Shown here one piece after another: positions 33,612-42,631 of a stretch of DNA of 64,000 bases (its first letter is position 1; every line of letters starts with the position of its first letter). This stretch comes from an uncultured Schumannella sp. (GTDB lineage: Bacteria; Actinomycetota; Actinomycetes; Actinomycetales; Microbacteriaceae). The position numbers were made by a program, and so were the translations under genes. The DNA lies in the NCBI RefSeq assembly GCF_905479755.1, contig NZ_CAJQNT010000028.1:1-64000 (forward strand), in the 5' to 3' direction. The notes beneath the pieces are model-generated. The model saw only the letters and a program-made list of their open reading frames with translations. It ran no database searches and was not told where the DNA came from.

Positions 33612-34765
33612 CGCGGGACCTCCAATGCCACCGTCGTGCCGGCTCCGGGCGCCGAAAACAGTCGCGCGTTTCCGCCGACGTCCCGCAGACGCGCGACCAC
33701 CGACTCGGTGAACCCGAGCTTGGCCTCGTCGATGTCGGCAATGTCGAAGCCGACCCCGGAGTCGGTCACCAGCGCTCGCACCGTGGTGGTGTCTTCCGTG
33801 ATCGTGACGTGGGCCTGCGTGACGCCGGAGTGCCGTCGAACGTTCTCCAGACACTCCGCGAGGGCGAGCAGGAAGGCGTCGAGCACGTCGCTGGGCAGGA
33901 GCACCTGGCCGGTGCCGTGCCAACTCACCTCGAGGCCGATCCGCCCGAAGCGCTGCTTGACCGACTCGAGGGTGGTCCCGAGCACCGTCTCATCGGTGGC
34001 GACCGGAGAACTCGCCTGCTCGGCGGTGCCGCCGACCGTGCCGAGGCGCAACTGACGCAGCAGGCGCGCGTCGTCGGCGGCCTGTGCGCGGAGCGCATCC
34101 GTGCTGACCCCGACGCCGGAGTGCGCCAAGAGCGTCAACGTGGCCAAGACGGTGTCATGGAGCAGTCGGGCGGACTGGCGGCGCTGGGCCTCCAACTCGC
34201 TCGCCTGCCGTTCGGCGCGGTGCGCGCGGCCGATGCTCGCGATGCGCTTGGCGACCTGCGGGACGCTGGCACCGATCCACACCCCGATGATCGCGGCGAG
34301 AATCCAGCCCAGCAGCAGCACGATCGCGGTGCGCAGCGGCTCCTGGTAGGTCGCGGTCAACAGCACCGTCGTGACGGTGATCAGCAAGAACGAGAGCACG
34401 AGGAGCGCGATGCGGTGCGCCGAACGGGTGAGCACGAGGCCGACCGAGGCGAGGGATGCGGCGCTGATGTGCAGCAGCGCGGGCAGGGCCGCGGCGCCGG
34501 TTGCCGAGTCGAGCGTGACCACGACGACGAGGATCGCGGTTCCGGCGACGAGTGAGAGCAAGACCCAGCCGATCGCGTCGGAGACCCCCAACCGCCACTG
34601 CGCGATCGCGAGCAGCAGATACAGGGGAGCCGACCACGCGAGCGTCGTCGGCGAGACGACGCCCGGGACCGCGAGACACAGTGCCGAAACCACGGTGAAG
34701 CTGAGCCCGTAGACCCGGGCGGCGCGTTGCAGGAGCCGATCGCGATCGCGAGTGATGAGATCCAT
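33608..34765 (-). CDS. Sensor histidine kinase (DesK/NarX-like)
   Basis: 385 residues. Six short membrane spans (about 20-175) with little outside the membrane, then the dimerisation helix with phospho-acceptor RLLHDTVLATLTLL and an ATPase domain with N-box ALAECLENVRRHSG and G-box DSGVGFD. The lack of an external domain suggests sensing of the membrane itself. ATG 34765 starts the operon; the stop overlaps the next start. GTGCCAC repeats upstream are a candidate site for autoregulation. Confidence 0.92.
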   Translation of the reverse strand: MDLITRDRDRLLQRAARVYGLSFTVVSALCLAVPGVVSPTTLAWSAPLYLLLAIAQWRLGVSDAIGWVLLSLVAGTAILVVVVTLDSATGAAALPALLHISAASLASVGLVLTRSAHRIALLVLSFLLITVTTVLLTATYQEPLRTAIVLLLGWILAAIIGVWIGASVPQVAKRIASIGRAHRAERQASELEAQRRQSARLLHDTVLATLTLLAHSGVGVSTDALRAQAADDARLLRQLRLGTVGGTAEQASSPVATDETVLGTTLESVKQRFGRIGLEVSWHGTGQVLLPSDVLDAFLLALAECLENVRRHSGVTQAHVTITEDTTTVRALVTDSGVGFDIADIDEAKLGFTESVVARLRDVGGNARLFSAPGAGTTVALEVPR

Positions 34766-34809
34766 GGGCGTGCGGGCTTTCGAACGGTGGGCGAGTGCTC
34801 GGACCGATC

Positions 34810-34844
34810 GTGGCACAAGGTGGCACGCGAACTGGGGGTGCCAC
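34810..34844 (-). promoter_or_regulatory. GTGCCAC direct and inverted repeats before the two-component operon
   Basis: On the minus strand GTGCCAC occurs twice with starts 10 bases apart (34826-34820, 34816-34810), and GTGGCAC lies inverted at 34844-34838. Heptamers one helical turn apart are typical of response-regulator dimers. They lie 45-80 bases upstream of the kinase gene. Confidence 0.5.
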
Positions 34845-35020
34845 GCGGGGTGGCGCATCGGGAAATCGGGGTACAGTCATCCCTACAGAGGGGTAGGCGG
34901 GCGAGCGCCACAGCCACAATTTCCGTCGAAACGGTCGCGAAATCGGTCGATCGGCGAGGTGATCGCAGTCCGTGTGATCACTGCCCTGGGGCAGAGCCCG
35001 AGGGTGACCGGGGGGTCGAG

Positions 35021-35045
35021 GGGGCCGTGACAACATCACGGCCCC
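35021..35045 (-). terminator. Hairpin terminator after the metX-linked lipoprotein gene
   Basis: Perfect 10-bp stem GGGGCCGTGA/TCACGGCCCC with a 5-base loop, 21 bases after the stop at 35067. There is no U-tract, as is common in actinobacteria. Confidence 0.7.
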
Positions 35046-35066
35046 TTCCCCGTTCCGCCTCCGGTC

Positions 35067-35954
35067 TCAGGACGAGAACCCGCACGAGCTCGCCACGTAG
35101 TCGAGGATCTGGGCGCGAATCTCGGCGGAGGCGGCCACGACGAGTCGTCCCGTGACGCCGTCATCGCGCTCGACGCTCAGCGGGATGAGCGTTCCCTGCT
35201 TGTCTTCCAGCACGGCGTGAGGATCGCAGCGGGTCGGCACGATCGGCAGCGCCCACTGGTTCGCGCCGGCGGCCACGCGCCACGCGAGAGGCGCTTCGTC
35301 GCGGCCGACGCCGTCGACCGCGGGAGAAACGAGCGTCGTGCTGCGCGCCGCGGTGACCGTGTAGCCCGATTCGCCGGTGGGATCCGCCTCGAACACGAGG
35401 TGGGCGGCGTCGCCGGCCGCGTCGGGCGGGTCGAGCCGCGTGATCCGGAGTTCGCCGAGTTCCGCGAGCGACGCCGCGAAGCAGCCCTCCTCGCGAAGGC
35501 GTTCGACCTGCCCGAACGGGTCGCTCGGCGTGCGGGTGACCGTGTGCTCGCGCCCGTCGCGGACGATCGTAAGCTCCACGGTGGCGGCGTGCGTCGAACG
35601 CTCATCGCAGGAGACGTCGACGAGCGCCACCGGGAGATCGAGTCGATGCCCGGCATGCACGGTCGAGCCGGTGCCCTGCCAGATCAGCACCTCGACGAAC
35701 TCGGGGCCGCGGTACGCCGCCCGGGTCACCACGAGCGGTGTCGGGCCGTCGTTGACGACCTGGATCTCGAGCACGCCCGCCGCCACATCGGACCGCGTCT
35801 GGTACAGCGCGACGGAAACGCCCTCGGGGTCGCTGAGGGGCGCATCCGGGGCGCACCCGGCGACGGCCGCCGCCAGGCAGGTGGCACCGAGCACGACACC
35901 GGCGATCCGGACGACGGGAGCTCCGCGCCACGATTTCGCCGCGGTCGCCGTCAC
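35067..35954 (-). CDS. Lipoprotein of unknown function, coupled to metX
   Basis: 295 residues. Signal peptide with lipobox AVAGC, then an all-beta-looking extracytoplasmic region with several Cys (VSCDERS, REEGCFA, TRCDPHA, SSCGFSS) that may form disulfides. I do not recognise the family. The GTG start overlaps the metX stop by 4 bases, so it is translated with metX, and a terminator follows it. Confidence 0.85.
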   Translation of the reverse strand: MTATAAKSWRGAPVVRIAGVVLGATCLAAAVAGCAPDAPLSDPEGVSVALYQTRSDVAAGVLEIQVVNDGPTPLVVTRAAYRGPEFVEVLIWQGTGSTVHAGHRLDLPVALVDVSCDERSTHAATVELTIVRDGREHTVTRTPSDPFGQVERLREEGCFAASLAELGELRITRLDPPDAAGDAAHLVFEADPTGESGYTVTAARSTTLVSPAVDGVGRDEAPLAWRVAAGANQWALPIVPTRCDPHAVLEDKQGTLIPLSVERDDGVTGRLVVAASAEIRAQILDYVASSCGFSS

Positions 35955-37210
35955 GAGACCTCGGTGCCGGATCCACCCGCCGGAGCCGCGGGCGCGGTTG
36001 CACTCGGGGTCGACAACAGCCGGCGCAGCTGCGCATCGACGAGGTCGTCTTCGATCAGGAAGGCATCATGCCCGTAGGGCGAAGAGATGACGTGCGGTCG
36101 GTCGCCGTCAATGTTGTTCGGCAGGTGCCGCGCGATGGTCTCCTGCCCCGAGATCGGGAACAGCCGGTCGCTCTCGATCCCGAGGACGAGCGCGGTCGCG
36201 CGGATGCGTCCGAGCGCCGCCGCCACGCCGCCGCGATCGCGCCCCACATCGTGCGAGCTCATCGCATCGATCAGCACGAGGTAGCTGTTGGCGTCGAACC
36301 GCCGGGTGAACTTGTTGCCGTGAAAGCCCAGGTAGCTCTCCACGGCGAACACGCCGCCGCCGCCGAGCGGGCTGAGCCCGCTCTGCCAGCTCCGTTCGAA
36401 GCGTTCGTCGAGCTCGGTCGGGGAGCGGTAGTTGAGCAGGGCGATGCGGCGCGCCAGCGCGAGACCGCGGTGCGGTCCCTCGCCGTCGGGCGCGTCGTAG
36501 TAGTCGCCCCCGGCGAAGGCCGGGTCCATGCGGATCGCTTCGCTTTGCACCGAGTTGAGCGCGATCTGGTCGGCGCTCGCGGCGGGAGGCGCGGCGAGCA
36601 CGGCGATGCGGTCGACGCGGTCGGGGAACATGGCTCCCCACTCGAGGGCGTGCATGCCGCCCATCGAACCGCCGATCACGGCCGCGAAGCGCGCGATGCC
36701 GAGTTCGTCCGCCAGACGCGCTTGCGCCGCGGCCTGATCGCGGATCGTGAGGTACGGGAAACGGGCACCCCACTCGACGCCATCGGGGGCGAACGAGGCG
36801 GGGCCGGTGCTGCCTTGGCAGCCGCCGACGAGGTTCGGAGCGACGATGAACCACTTCGCGGGGTCGAGGGCCTTCTCGCTGCCGAGCAGTCCCGACCACC
36901 AGCCCGCCGTGGCGTGCCCCGGCCCGGCATGGCCGACCACGTGACTGTCGCCGGTGAGAGCGTGCAGGACGAGAATCGCGTTGCTCGCATCGGCGTTGAG
37001 CTCGCCCCAGGTCTCGAAGGCGATGACGGTCGAGGGCAGCACGCCGCCGCGCTCGAGGGTGAGATCCCCGATCGCCGCGAATTGGCGGTGCCCGGGATCA
37101 TCGCCGACCCGCCAGGCTCCCGAGGCGGGAGGCTTCGCCGACAAGGCACGTCGGTGGGACTCGGTGACGAACGCCGACGGCACCGCATCTTCCGGTGTCT
37201 GCCAGTCCAT
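35951..37210 (-). CDS. metX: Homoserine O-acetyltransferase
   Basis: 419 residues, alpha/beta-hydrolase fold. Nucleophile Ser in GGSMGGMHALEWG, Asp in GIESDRLFP and His in SPYGHDAFL form the triad; NLVGGCQGSTGP is the family loop. It acetylates homoserine with acetyl-CoA for methionine synthesis and feeds MetY, encoded just upstream. A 17-bp hairpin separates the two genes, so metX may be expressed at a lower level or from its own promoter. Confidence 0.96.
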   Translation of the reverse strand: MDWQTPEDAVPSAFVTESHRRALSAKPPASGAWRVGDDPGHRQFAAIGDLTLERGGVLPSTVIAFETWGELNADASNAILVLHALTGDSHVVGHAGPGHATAGWWSGLLGSEKALDPAKWFIVAPNLVGGCQGSTGPASFAPDGVEWGARFPYLTIRDQAAAQARLADELGIARFAAVIGGSMGGMHALEWGAMFPDRVDRIAVLAAPPAASADQIALNSVQSEAIRMDPAFAGGDYYDAPDGEGPHRGLALARRIALLNYRSPTELDERFERSWQSGLSPLGGGGVFAVESYLGFHGNKFTRRFDANSYLVLIDAMSSHDVGRDRGGVAAALGRIRATALVLGIESDRLFPISGQETIARHLPNNIDGDRPHVISSPYGHDAFLIEDDLVDAQLRRLLSTPSATAPAAPAGGSGTEVS

Positions 37211-37231
37211 CGTTCCCCATTGTTCCGTACA

Positions 37232-37273
37232 CGACGAAGCCCGGTGGCCGTATTACGCCACCGGGCTTCGTCG
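37232..37273 (-). terminator. Perfect 17-bp hairpin between metY and metX
   Basis: Stem 37232-37248 with 37257-37273, loop CGTATTAC, starting 17 bases after the metY stop and ending 21 bases before the metX start. No U-tract follows on the minus strand. It should terminate or attenuate metY transcripts. Confidence 0.75.
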
Positions 37274-37290
37274 CGCGCGGGAGATGCGGG

Positions 37291-38604
37291 TTACGCGCTG
37301 ATCGCCGCGTTCACCTTGCGTGCGGCGGCGAAGCCGAGTTCGAGGTCCGCGATGAGGTCATCGATGTTCTCCAGGCCGACGGACAAACGCACCAGGCCGG
37401 GCGTGACACCCGTGGTGAGCTGTTGCTCGGGCGTGAGCTGCGAGTGCGTCGTCGACGCGGGGTGGATGATGAGGCTGCGCACGTCACCGATGTTGGCGAG
37501 GTGGCTGAACAACGCCACGTTTTCGACGAGCGCGCGGCCCGCGTCGACCCCGCCCTTGAGCTCGAAGCTCAGCACCGCGCCGACCCCGAGCGGCGCGTAC
37601 TTCTGCCCGGCGGCGTGCCAGGGGCTCGACGGAAGACCGGCGTAGCTGACGCTCGCCACGTCGGAGTGCCCCTCGAGCCATTCGGCGATCTTCTGGGCGT
37701 TTTCGACGTGACGCTCGATACGCAGCGACAGCGTTTCAACGCCCTGGATGATCGCGAACGCGGTGTCCGGGGCAATGGCAGCGCCCGTGTCGCGCAGCAG
37801 CGTCACGCGCGCCTTGATGATGTAGGCGATCGCGTCGCCGAGCGCGGTGGTGTAGCTCGCACCGTGGTACGACGGGTCCGGCTCGGTGAGGCCGGGGAAC
37901 TTGTCGACGTGCTGGCTCCAGGGGAACTTTCCGCCGTCGACGATGACGCCCGCGACGACGGTGCCGTGTCCGCCGAGGAACTTCGTCGCCGAGTGCACGA
38001 CGATGTCGGCGCCGTGCTCGATCGGGCGGATGAGGAACGGCGTCGCGATCGTGTTGTCCACGATGAGCGGGAGCGCGTTCTCGTGCGCGACATCGGCGAC
38101 GAGCTCGATGTCGAGCACGTTGATGCGCGGGTTTCCGACCGACTCGGCGAACAACGCCTTCGTGTTGGGGCGGATGGCGGCCCGCCACTCCTCCGCGTCG
38201 TCCTGGTTCTCGACGAACGTGACCTCGATGCCGAGCTTGGCGAGGGTGTACTTGAAGAGGTTGTAGGTGCCGCCATAGATCGACGAGCTCGACACGACGT
38301 GGTCGCCCGCGTTCGCGAGGTTGAGGATCGCGTAGGTGATCGCGCTCATGCCCGAGGCGGTCGCGAGGGCCGCCGTGCCGCCCTCGAGCGCGGCGATGCG
38401 CTCTTCCATGACCGCCTGAGTCGGGTTCATGATGCGCGTGTAAATGTTGCCGAATTCGGCCAGCGCGAAGAGGTTCTTGGCGTGGTCGGCGTTGTTGAAG
38501 ACGTAGGCCGTTGTCTTGTAGATCGGCGTGGCGCGGGCGTTGGTGACCGGGTCGGGGGCCGCACCGGAGTGGATCTGCTTGGTCTCGAACTTCCAGTCCG
38601 ACAT
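37291..38604 (-). CDS. metY: O-acetylhomoserine aminocarboxypropyltransferase (sulfhydrylase)
   Basis: 437 residues of the Cys/Met metabolism PLP family. The PLP lysine lies in [11 protein letters not shown] and the phosphate site in [10 protein letters not shown]. Length and the [13 protein letters not shown] segment fit MetY rather than MetB. It condenses O-acetylhomoserine with sulfide to homocysteine. AAGGAG lies 7 bases before ATG 38604. The promoter at 38658-38686 gives a leader of about 47 bases, too short for a SAM riboswitch. Confidence 0.96.
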   Translation of the reverse strand: MSDWKFETKQIHSGAAPDPVTNARATPIYKTTAYVFNNADHAKNLFALAEFGNIYTRIMNPTQAVMEERIAALEGGTAALATASGMSAITYAILNLANAGDHVVSSSSIYGGTYNLFKYTLAKLGIEVTFVENQDDAEEWRAAIRPNTKALFAESVGNPRINVLDIELVADVAHENALPLIVDNTIATPFLIRPIEHGADIVVHSATKFLGGHGTVVAGVIVDGGKFPWSQHVDKFPGLTEPDPSYHGASYTTALGDAIAYIIKARVTLLRDTGAAIAPDTAFAIIQGVETLSLRIERHVENAQKIAEWLEGHSDVASVSYAGLPSSPWHAAGQKYAPLGVGAVLSFELKGGVDAGRALVENVALFSHLANIGDVRSLIIHPASTTHSQLTPEQQLTTGVTPGLVRLSVGLENIDDLIADLELGFAAARKVNAAISA

Positions 38605-38657
38605 GAGGGCTCCTTCAGTGACATCTGCGGGCGGCGACAATTCGGCCGCTCGCGACG

Positions 38658-38686
38658 ACAGTAGGCGGGCTCGCCGAATGCCTCAA
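38658..38686 (-). promoter_or_regulatory. metY promoter (TTGAGG-N17-TACTGT)
   Basis: -35 TTGAGG at 38686-38681 and -10 TACTGT at 38663-38658 on the minus strand with ideal 17-base spacing. Confidence 0.6.
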
Positions 38687-38725
38687 GCCACGGCGCAATC
38701 TGACGTAACGCGGCGCCCGTGCGAC

Positions 38726-39775
38726 TCAGCGGCGCGGCGGCAGGCTCGGTGCGGGGTCGGCCTCTCGGAACAGCCAGCGTGCGCGCGGTTGCACGAGCGG
38801 CCGGAACAGGCGCTGCACCCACGAACTCGACAGGATGAGGGTGATCAGCAGCGAGACCGCGATCATCGCGAGCAGCCAGGTCGCGGAGGAGTGCTCGTCG
38901 CGCAGGATTCCCGACTCGCGGATCGGGTAGAGCACGAAGCTGTGCAGCAGGTACACGTAGATGGTCGCGCGGCCGAGGTGCGACACCACCGTCTCGCGCC
39001 GCGGGATGAGCACGAGGAACGCCGCCGTCAGCACGATCGCCAGCGCCATGATCGCGAGGCGCAGCAGCGCCGCCTGCGGGCCCGAGGTGTCCAGGTCGCG
39101 GTAGGACTCGTCGTAGAAGAACCAGAGGCGCAGATCCATCTCCCGGAACAGCTGGATGTTGAGCGCCACGACGGCGATCCACGCGCCCCAGACCCCGAGG
39201 GAGGCCGCCCGCGCCCCCAGCACGACGGCGCGCGGCGCGTGGCGCCAGCGGTCGACGATGTGGGTCTGGGCGAGCATCCAGCCGAGGAGGAAGAACGGCA
39301 GGATGCCCATGGTGCGCGAGAGCGAGAACGTCGAGTCCACATTGCCCCAGTACCCGACCGCGACCGAGCCGGCGATCGCCCACACGAGCGGCCAGCGCAC
39401 GAGCGCGAGATAGGGGAGCGCGACCCGGAAGATCGCGAGCGTGAGCAGGAACCACAGCGTCCACTTCGGGGCGGTCGGGTTGAACGAGTCGGCTCCTTCG
39501 ACGAGCCACTGCACGATCGTCCAGATGCTCTGGAAGATCAGGTACGGCACGATCAGGTCCGCCACGATGCCGCGCATCCGCCGGGCGTCCAGCGGGCCCG
39601 ACCGCGAGAAGTAGCCGCTCACCAGCATGAACGCGGGCATGTGGAACGCATAGATCGCCAAGTACACGCCGAGGGCGTTGTTGGAATCGTAGGTCTGGCG
39701 CTGGATCGCGTGCCCAACCACCACGAGCGCGATGATCGCAACCCGGGCGTTGTCCCAGAGAGGAACTCGTGTCAT
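38726..39775 (-). CDS. Acyltransferase 3-family membrane protein
   Basis: 349 residues with about ten membrane spans. The start RVPLWDNARVAIIALVVVGH carries the conserved His, and FHMPAFMLVSGYFSR carries the second motif of acyltransferase-3/OatA-type enzymes, which move acetyl groups onto extracytoplasmic sugars. No SGNH domain is present, and the substrate is unknown. ATG 39775 is preferred to 39781 because TAGATT lies 8 bases before it. Confidence 0.88.
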   Translation of the reverse strand: MTRVPLWDNARVAIIALVVVGHAIQRQTYDSNNALGVYLAIYAFHMPAFMLVSGYFSRSGPLDARRMRGIVADLIVPYLIFQSIWTIVQWLVEGADSFNPTAPKWTLWFLLTLAIFRVALPYLALVRWPLVWAIAGSVAVGYWGNVDSTFSLSRTMGILPFFLLGWMLAQTHIVDRWRHAPRAVVLGARAASLGVWGAWIAVVALNIQLFREMDLRLWFFYDESYRDLDTSGPQAALLRLAIMALAIVLTAAFLVLIPRRETVVSHLGRATIYVYLLHSFVLYPIRESGILRDEHSSATWLLAMIAVSLLITLILSSSWVQRLFRPLVQPRARWLFREADPAPSLPPRR

Positions 39776-39783
39776 CGGCATGA

Positions 39784-39789
39784 AATCTA
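39784..39789 (-). promoter_or_regulatory. -10 hexamer of the acyltransferase gene
   Basis: TAGATT on the minus strand, 8 bases before ATG 39775, implying a near-leaderless transcript. Confidence 0.4.
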
Positions 39790-39796
39790 ATCCGGC

Positions 39797-39802
39797 AATA
39801 CT
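39797..39802 (+). promoter_or_regulatory. -10-like hexamer, leaderless start of the SDR gene
   Basis: AATACT, six bases (GGGGGA), ATG 39809. The GGGGGA could also serve as a weak ribosome-binding site. Confidence 0.4.
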
Positions 39803-39808
39803 GGGGGA

Positions 39809-40597
39809 ATGGTGAAGCGCGTCGTGGTGACAGGTGCAAGTTCAGGAATCGGGGAGGCGACCGCCCGGCGGTTCGCCGCGCACGGCTGGCAGGTCGTCGG
39901 GATCGCCCGGCGAGCCGACCGTCTTGAGGCGCTCGCCGCCGACACGGGCGCCGAGGTCATCGTCGCCGATCTGACGCGTGCCGAGGACGTCGAACGCGTG
40001 CGCGCCGAGCTCGAGGTGCTTGGCCCGATTCACGCGTTGGTCAACAACGCGGGCGGCGCCTTCGACATGGCGACCGTCGAGGACGGCGACCCGGCCGACT
40101 GGCGCGCGATGTTCGAGATCAACGTGGTCGCCGTGCAGCAGATGATCCAGAAGCTACTGCCACTCTTGCGCGACGGCGCCCGGGATGCGGGGGTCGCCGA
40201 CATTTTGACGATCACGTCGATCGCGGGCCACACCGTGTACGAGCGCGGCGCGGGCTACAACGCGGCCAAGTTCGCCGCGCACGCGCTGATGGCGGTGCTG
40301 CGGCTGGAACTGGCGGGCGAGCCGATTCGTGTTCTCGAGGTCGCGCCGGGGATGGTGCGCACGGAGGAGTTCTCGCTCGTGCGCTTCAAGGGCGACGAAG
40401 CGAAGGCCGATGCCGTGTACGAGAACGTCGCGGCGCCGCTCGTGGCCGACGACATCGCCGAGGCGATCGTGCACGCGATCGAGCTCCCCGGGCACGTCAA
40501 TCTCGACCTCGTGACGATCAAACCGGTCGCGCAGGCCGCCCCGCACAAGGTCATCCGGGGCGAGCTGAGCCCGAAGCCTTCGGGCGCCGCGAGCTAG
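39809..40597 (+). CDS. Short-chain dehydrogenase/reductase (YdfG-like)
   Basis: 262 residues. The Rossmann motif is VTGASSGIGEATARRF, followed by NNAGG and the catalytic Ser in TITSIAGH and Tyr/Lys in GYNAAKFA. An Arg after strand 2 (IARRADR) suggests NADP(H). YdfG-type members oxidise serine or 3-hydroxy acids; the substrate here is not known. Its stop shares CTAG with the stop of the convergent MFS gene. Confidence 0.93.
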   Translation: MVKRVVVTGASSGIGEATARRFAAHGWQVVGIARRADRLEALAADTGAEVIVADLTRAEDVERVRAELEVLGPIHALVNNAGGAFDMATVEDGDPADWRAMFEINVVAVQQMIQKLLPLLRDGARDAGVADILTITSIAGHTVYERGAGYNAAKFAAHALMAVLRLELAGEPIRVLEVAPGMVRTEEFSLVRFKGDEAKADAVYENVAAPLVADDIAEAIVHAIELPGHVNLDLVTIKPVAQAAPHKVIRGELSPKPSGAAS

Positions 40598-42078
40598 TTC
40601 GGCTCGGTGCCCGGGACGAGGATGTCCTCGATCTCGGCGGGCGCGTCGCCGAACGCCGAGGCGGGCACCAGGAACAGAATGAAGCCCGCGACGAGCGCGC
40701 CGCCGCCGCAGATCGCCCAGACGGTCATGTAGCCGCTGAGGCTCGCGGCCGTGCCCACCGCGCTGGTGACGCCGGTGAGGAGCACGATTCCGAACACGGC
40801 CGAGGCGAAGGATCCGCCGATCGTCTTGGTCGTGTTGGTGAGGCCCGCGGCGATGCCGGTCTGACCGCGCGGAGCCGCGGCCGCGGCGGCGGCGGGGAGC
40901 GCGGCGACGAGCGCTCCCGAACCGAGCCCCGCGATGACCATGTTGGTCATGACCTGCCAGGTCTCCAGGTGGAAGGGCAGGAACAGCAGATAGCCGAGGG
41001 CGACCACGAAGGCGGCGGTGATGAGCGAGATTCGCGGCGTCGTCCGGCGCGCCAGCAGCGGGAACAGCAGGGCGCCGACGATCATCGCGATCAGGTAGAC
41101 GCCGATCAGCACCGAGCGCATCCCGGCGGCGAGCCCCAGACCGTAGCCGAGCGCCGGATCGGTGCCGGCGTAGGTCGACAGCGGGGCCTGGGCACCGAGC
41201 ACGGCGATGCCGAACAGTCCGGCGGTGAGTAGCACCGGCCACATCTCGGGGCGTCGCATGACGCGCAGATCGATCGCCGGATCTTTCTGGCGGAGCTCGA
41301 ACCGGCCGAACGGGATGAAGGTCAGGATGCCCGCCGCCAGCAGCGCCCAGACCCACCAGGTCTCGGGGCCGTTGATGCGCAGGAAGGTCAGGCTCGAGGT
41401 GATCAGCAGGAGTCCAACCGCGAGGAGCGTGAAGCCCATCAGGTCGAGGGAGCGGCCCGGCAGCGGCTCGGATTCGGGCACTCCGAACAGGATCACGAAG
41501 AACACCGCGGTGACGCACGCGGCCGGCACCATGAGGGTGAGGGTGACGTTCTCGCCGAGCGCGGAGAAGAACAGGCTCGAGCTGAGCGCTCCGATGATCG
41601 CGCCGGCCTCGAGTCCGACGACGAGGAGGCCCGCGGCGCGACGCGTCTGTGAGGCGCCGGTGTTGCTGCGGCGGCCGCGGTCGAAGATCAGCGCCACCTC
41701 GAGCGGCAGCCAGACGACGTAGAAGCCCTGCAGGGCCCACGCGATCAGGAAGCTCGTGAAGTCGCCCGCGAAGGCGAGCCACCAACTCGCGCCCGCCGTC
41801 AGGATGGTCGAGATCAACAGGATCTTCTTGTGACCGACCATGTCGCCGAGTTTCGCCAGCAGCGGCACCGCGAGCGCCGAGAGCATCAGCTGTGCGGCCT
41901 CGAACCAGTTGAAGTCCGCATCCCGGATTCCGAGGTGGACGACGAGGTCGGAGATCAGCGGGATGTAGAACCCCTGCAGGATCCCGCTCGTGATCTCCAC
42001 CATGAACAGGAAGCCCACGAGGGACACCGTGATGGCTCCGAACGAGCGGGCGGTGCCGGGAGTCTGCGCTGCGGTCAT
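40594..42078 (-). CDS. MFS transporter, 14-span DHA2-like
   Basis: 494 residues, about fourteen membrane spans, with FEAAQLMLSALAVPLLAKLGD and VGHKKILLIS (motif A) and FLIAWALQGFYVVWLPLEVAL. The family mostly exports drugs or metabolites with protons; substrate unknown. ATG 42078 is chosen over GTG 42081 because TAGCAT lies exactly six bases upstream. Confidence 0.9.
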   Translation of the reverse strand: MTAAQTPGTARSFGAITVSLVGFLFMVEITSGILQGFYIPLISDLVVHLGIRDADFNWFEAAQLMLSALAVPLLAKLGDMVGHKKILLISTILTAGASWWLAFAGDFTSFLIAWALQGFYVVWLPLEVALIFDRGRRSNTGASQTRRAAGLLVVGLEAGAIIGALSSSLFFSALGENVTLTLMVPAACVTAVFFVILFGVPESEPLPGRSLDLMGFTLLAVGLLLITSSLTFLRINGPETWWVWALLAAGILTFIPFGRFELRQKDPAIDLRVMRRPEMWPVLLTAGLFGIAVLGAQAPLSTYAGTDPALGYGLGLAAGMRSVLIGVYLIAMIVGALLFPLLARRTTPRISLITAAFVVALGYLLFLPFHLETWQVMTNMVIAGLGSGALVAALPAAAAAAAPRGQTGIAAGLTNTTKTIGGSFASAVFGIVLLTGVTSAVGTAASLSGYMTVWAICGGGALVAGFILFLVPASAFGDAPAEIEDILVPGTEPN

Positions 42079-42084
42079 CACCGC

Positions 42085-42090
42085 ATGCTA
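42085..42090 (-). promoter_or_regulatory. -10 hexamer, leaderless start of the DHA2-like MFS gene
   Basis: TAGCAT on the minus strand, six bases, ATG 42078. Confidence 0.5.
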
Positions 42091-42130
42091 GCGGGCGTGA
42101 GAGGTGATGATCGAGGGCGCGGCGAACGAC

Positions 42131-42136
42131 TACGTT
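42131..42136 (+). promoter_or_regulatory. -10 hexamer, leaderless start of the phosphoribosyltransferase gene
   Basis: TACGTT, six bases, GTG 42143. This spacing favours GTG 42143 over the ATG at 42137. Confidence 0.45.
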
Positions 42137-42142
42137 ATGAGG

Positions 42143-42631
42143 GTGACCGAGACCGATGCGCGCGAGATTCTCAGCTATGAATTGTTCGGCGTGGCGGCCC
42201 GCGAGCTCGCCCAGACGATCGCCGACGACGGCTTCCGGCCGGACGCGATCGTCGGCATCGCCCGTGGTGGCCTGACCCTCGCGGGGGCGCTCGGCTACGC
42301 GCTCGATGTCAAGATGCTCGGCTCGCTCAACGTCGAGTTCTACACCGGGGTGGGCACGACCCTCGACACCCCGGTCGTGTTGCCGCCGACCCTCGACCAG
42401 GAGTCGCTACAGGGCAAGAGCATTCTGCTGGTGGACGACGTCGCCGACTCGGGTCGCACGCTCGCGCTCGTCGTGCGCCTGCTGCAGGCCGGCGGCGGCG
42501 AGGTGCGCACGGTGTGCCTGTATGCGAAGCCGGGCACGGTCGAAGAGCCGTACTACACCTGGCGCCACACCGACAAGTGGATCATGTTCCCCTGGAGCTC
42601 CGAAGGTCCGGTCAGCTACCCCGAGGCATGA
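42143..42631 (+). CDS. Phosphoribosyltransferase-family protein
   Basis: 162 residues with the type I PRTase fold: [17 protein letters not shown] and the PRPP loop [18 protein letters not shown]. The tail [13 protein letters not shown] is like hypoxanthine/xanthine-guanine PRTases of this class, so purine salvage is plausible, but no substrate can be fixed. Starts at ATG 42104 or 42137 are possible. The stop overlaps ung (ATGA). Confidence 0.88.
   Translation: MTETDAREILSYELFGVAARELAQTIADDGFRPDAIVGIARGGLTLAGALGYALDVKMLGSLNVEFYTGVGTTLDTPVVLPPTLDQESLQGKSILLVDDVADSGRTLALVVRLLQAGGGEVRTVCLYAKPGTVEEPYYTWRHTDKWIMFPWSSEGPVSYPEA

Larger units (their letters stand above)
34766..35066. other. 301-base intergenic region
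   Basis: It contains the GTGCCAC repeats, a small CCTAC/GTAGG inverted repeat at about 34882-34897 and the hairpin at 35021-35045. I see no gene in it. The promoter of the kinase operon must lie here, but I cannot fix its -10 and -35. Confidence 0.6.

Noticed and set aside
38605-38725. SAM-type riboswitch upstream of metY
   Set aside because: The promoter at 38658-38686 leaves a leader of only about 47 bases and no conserved core is seen.
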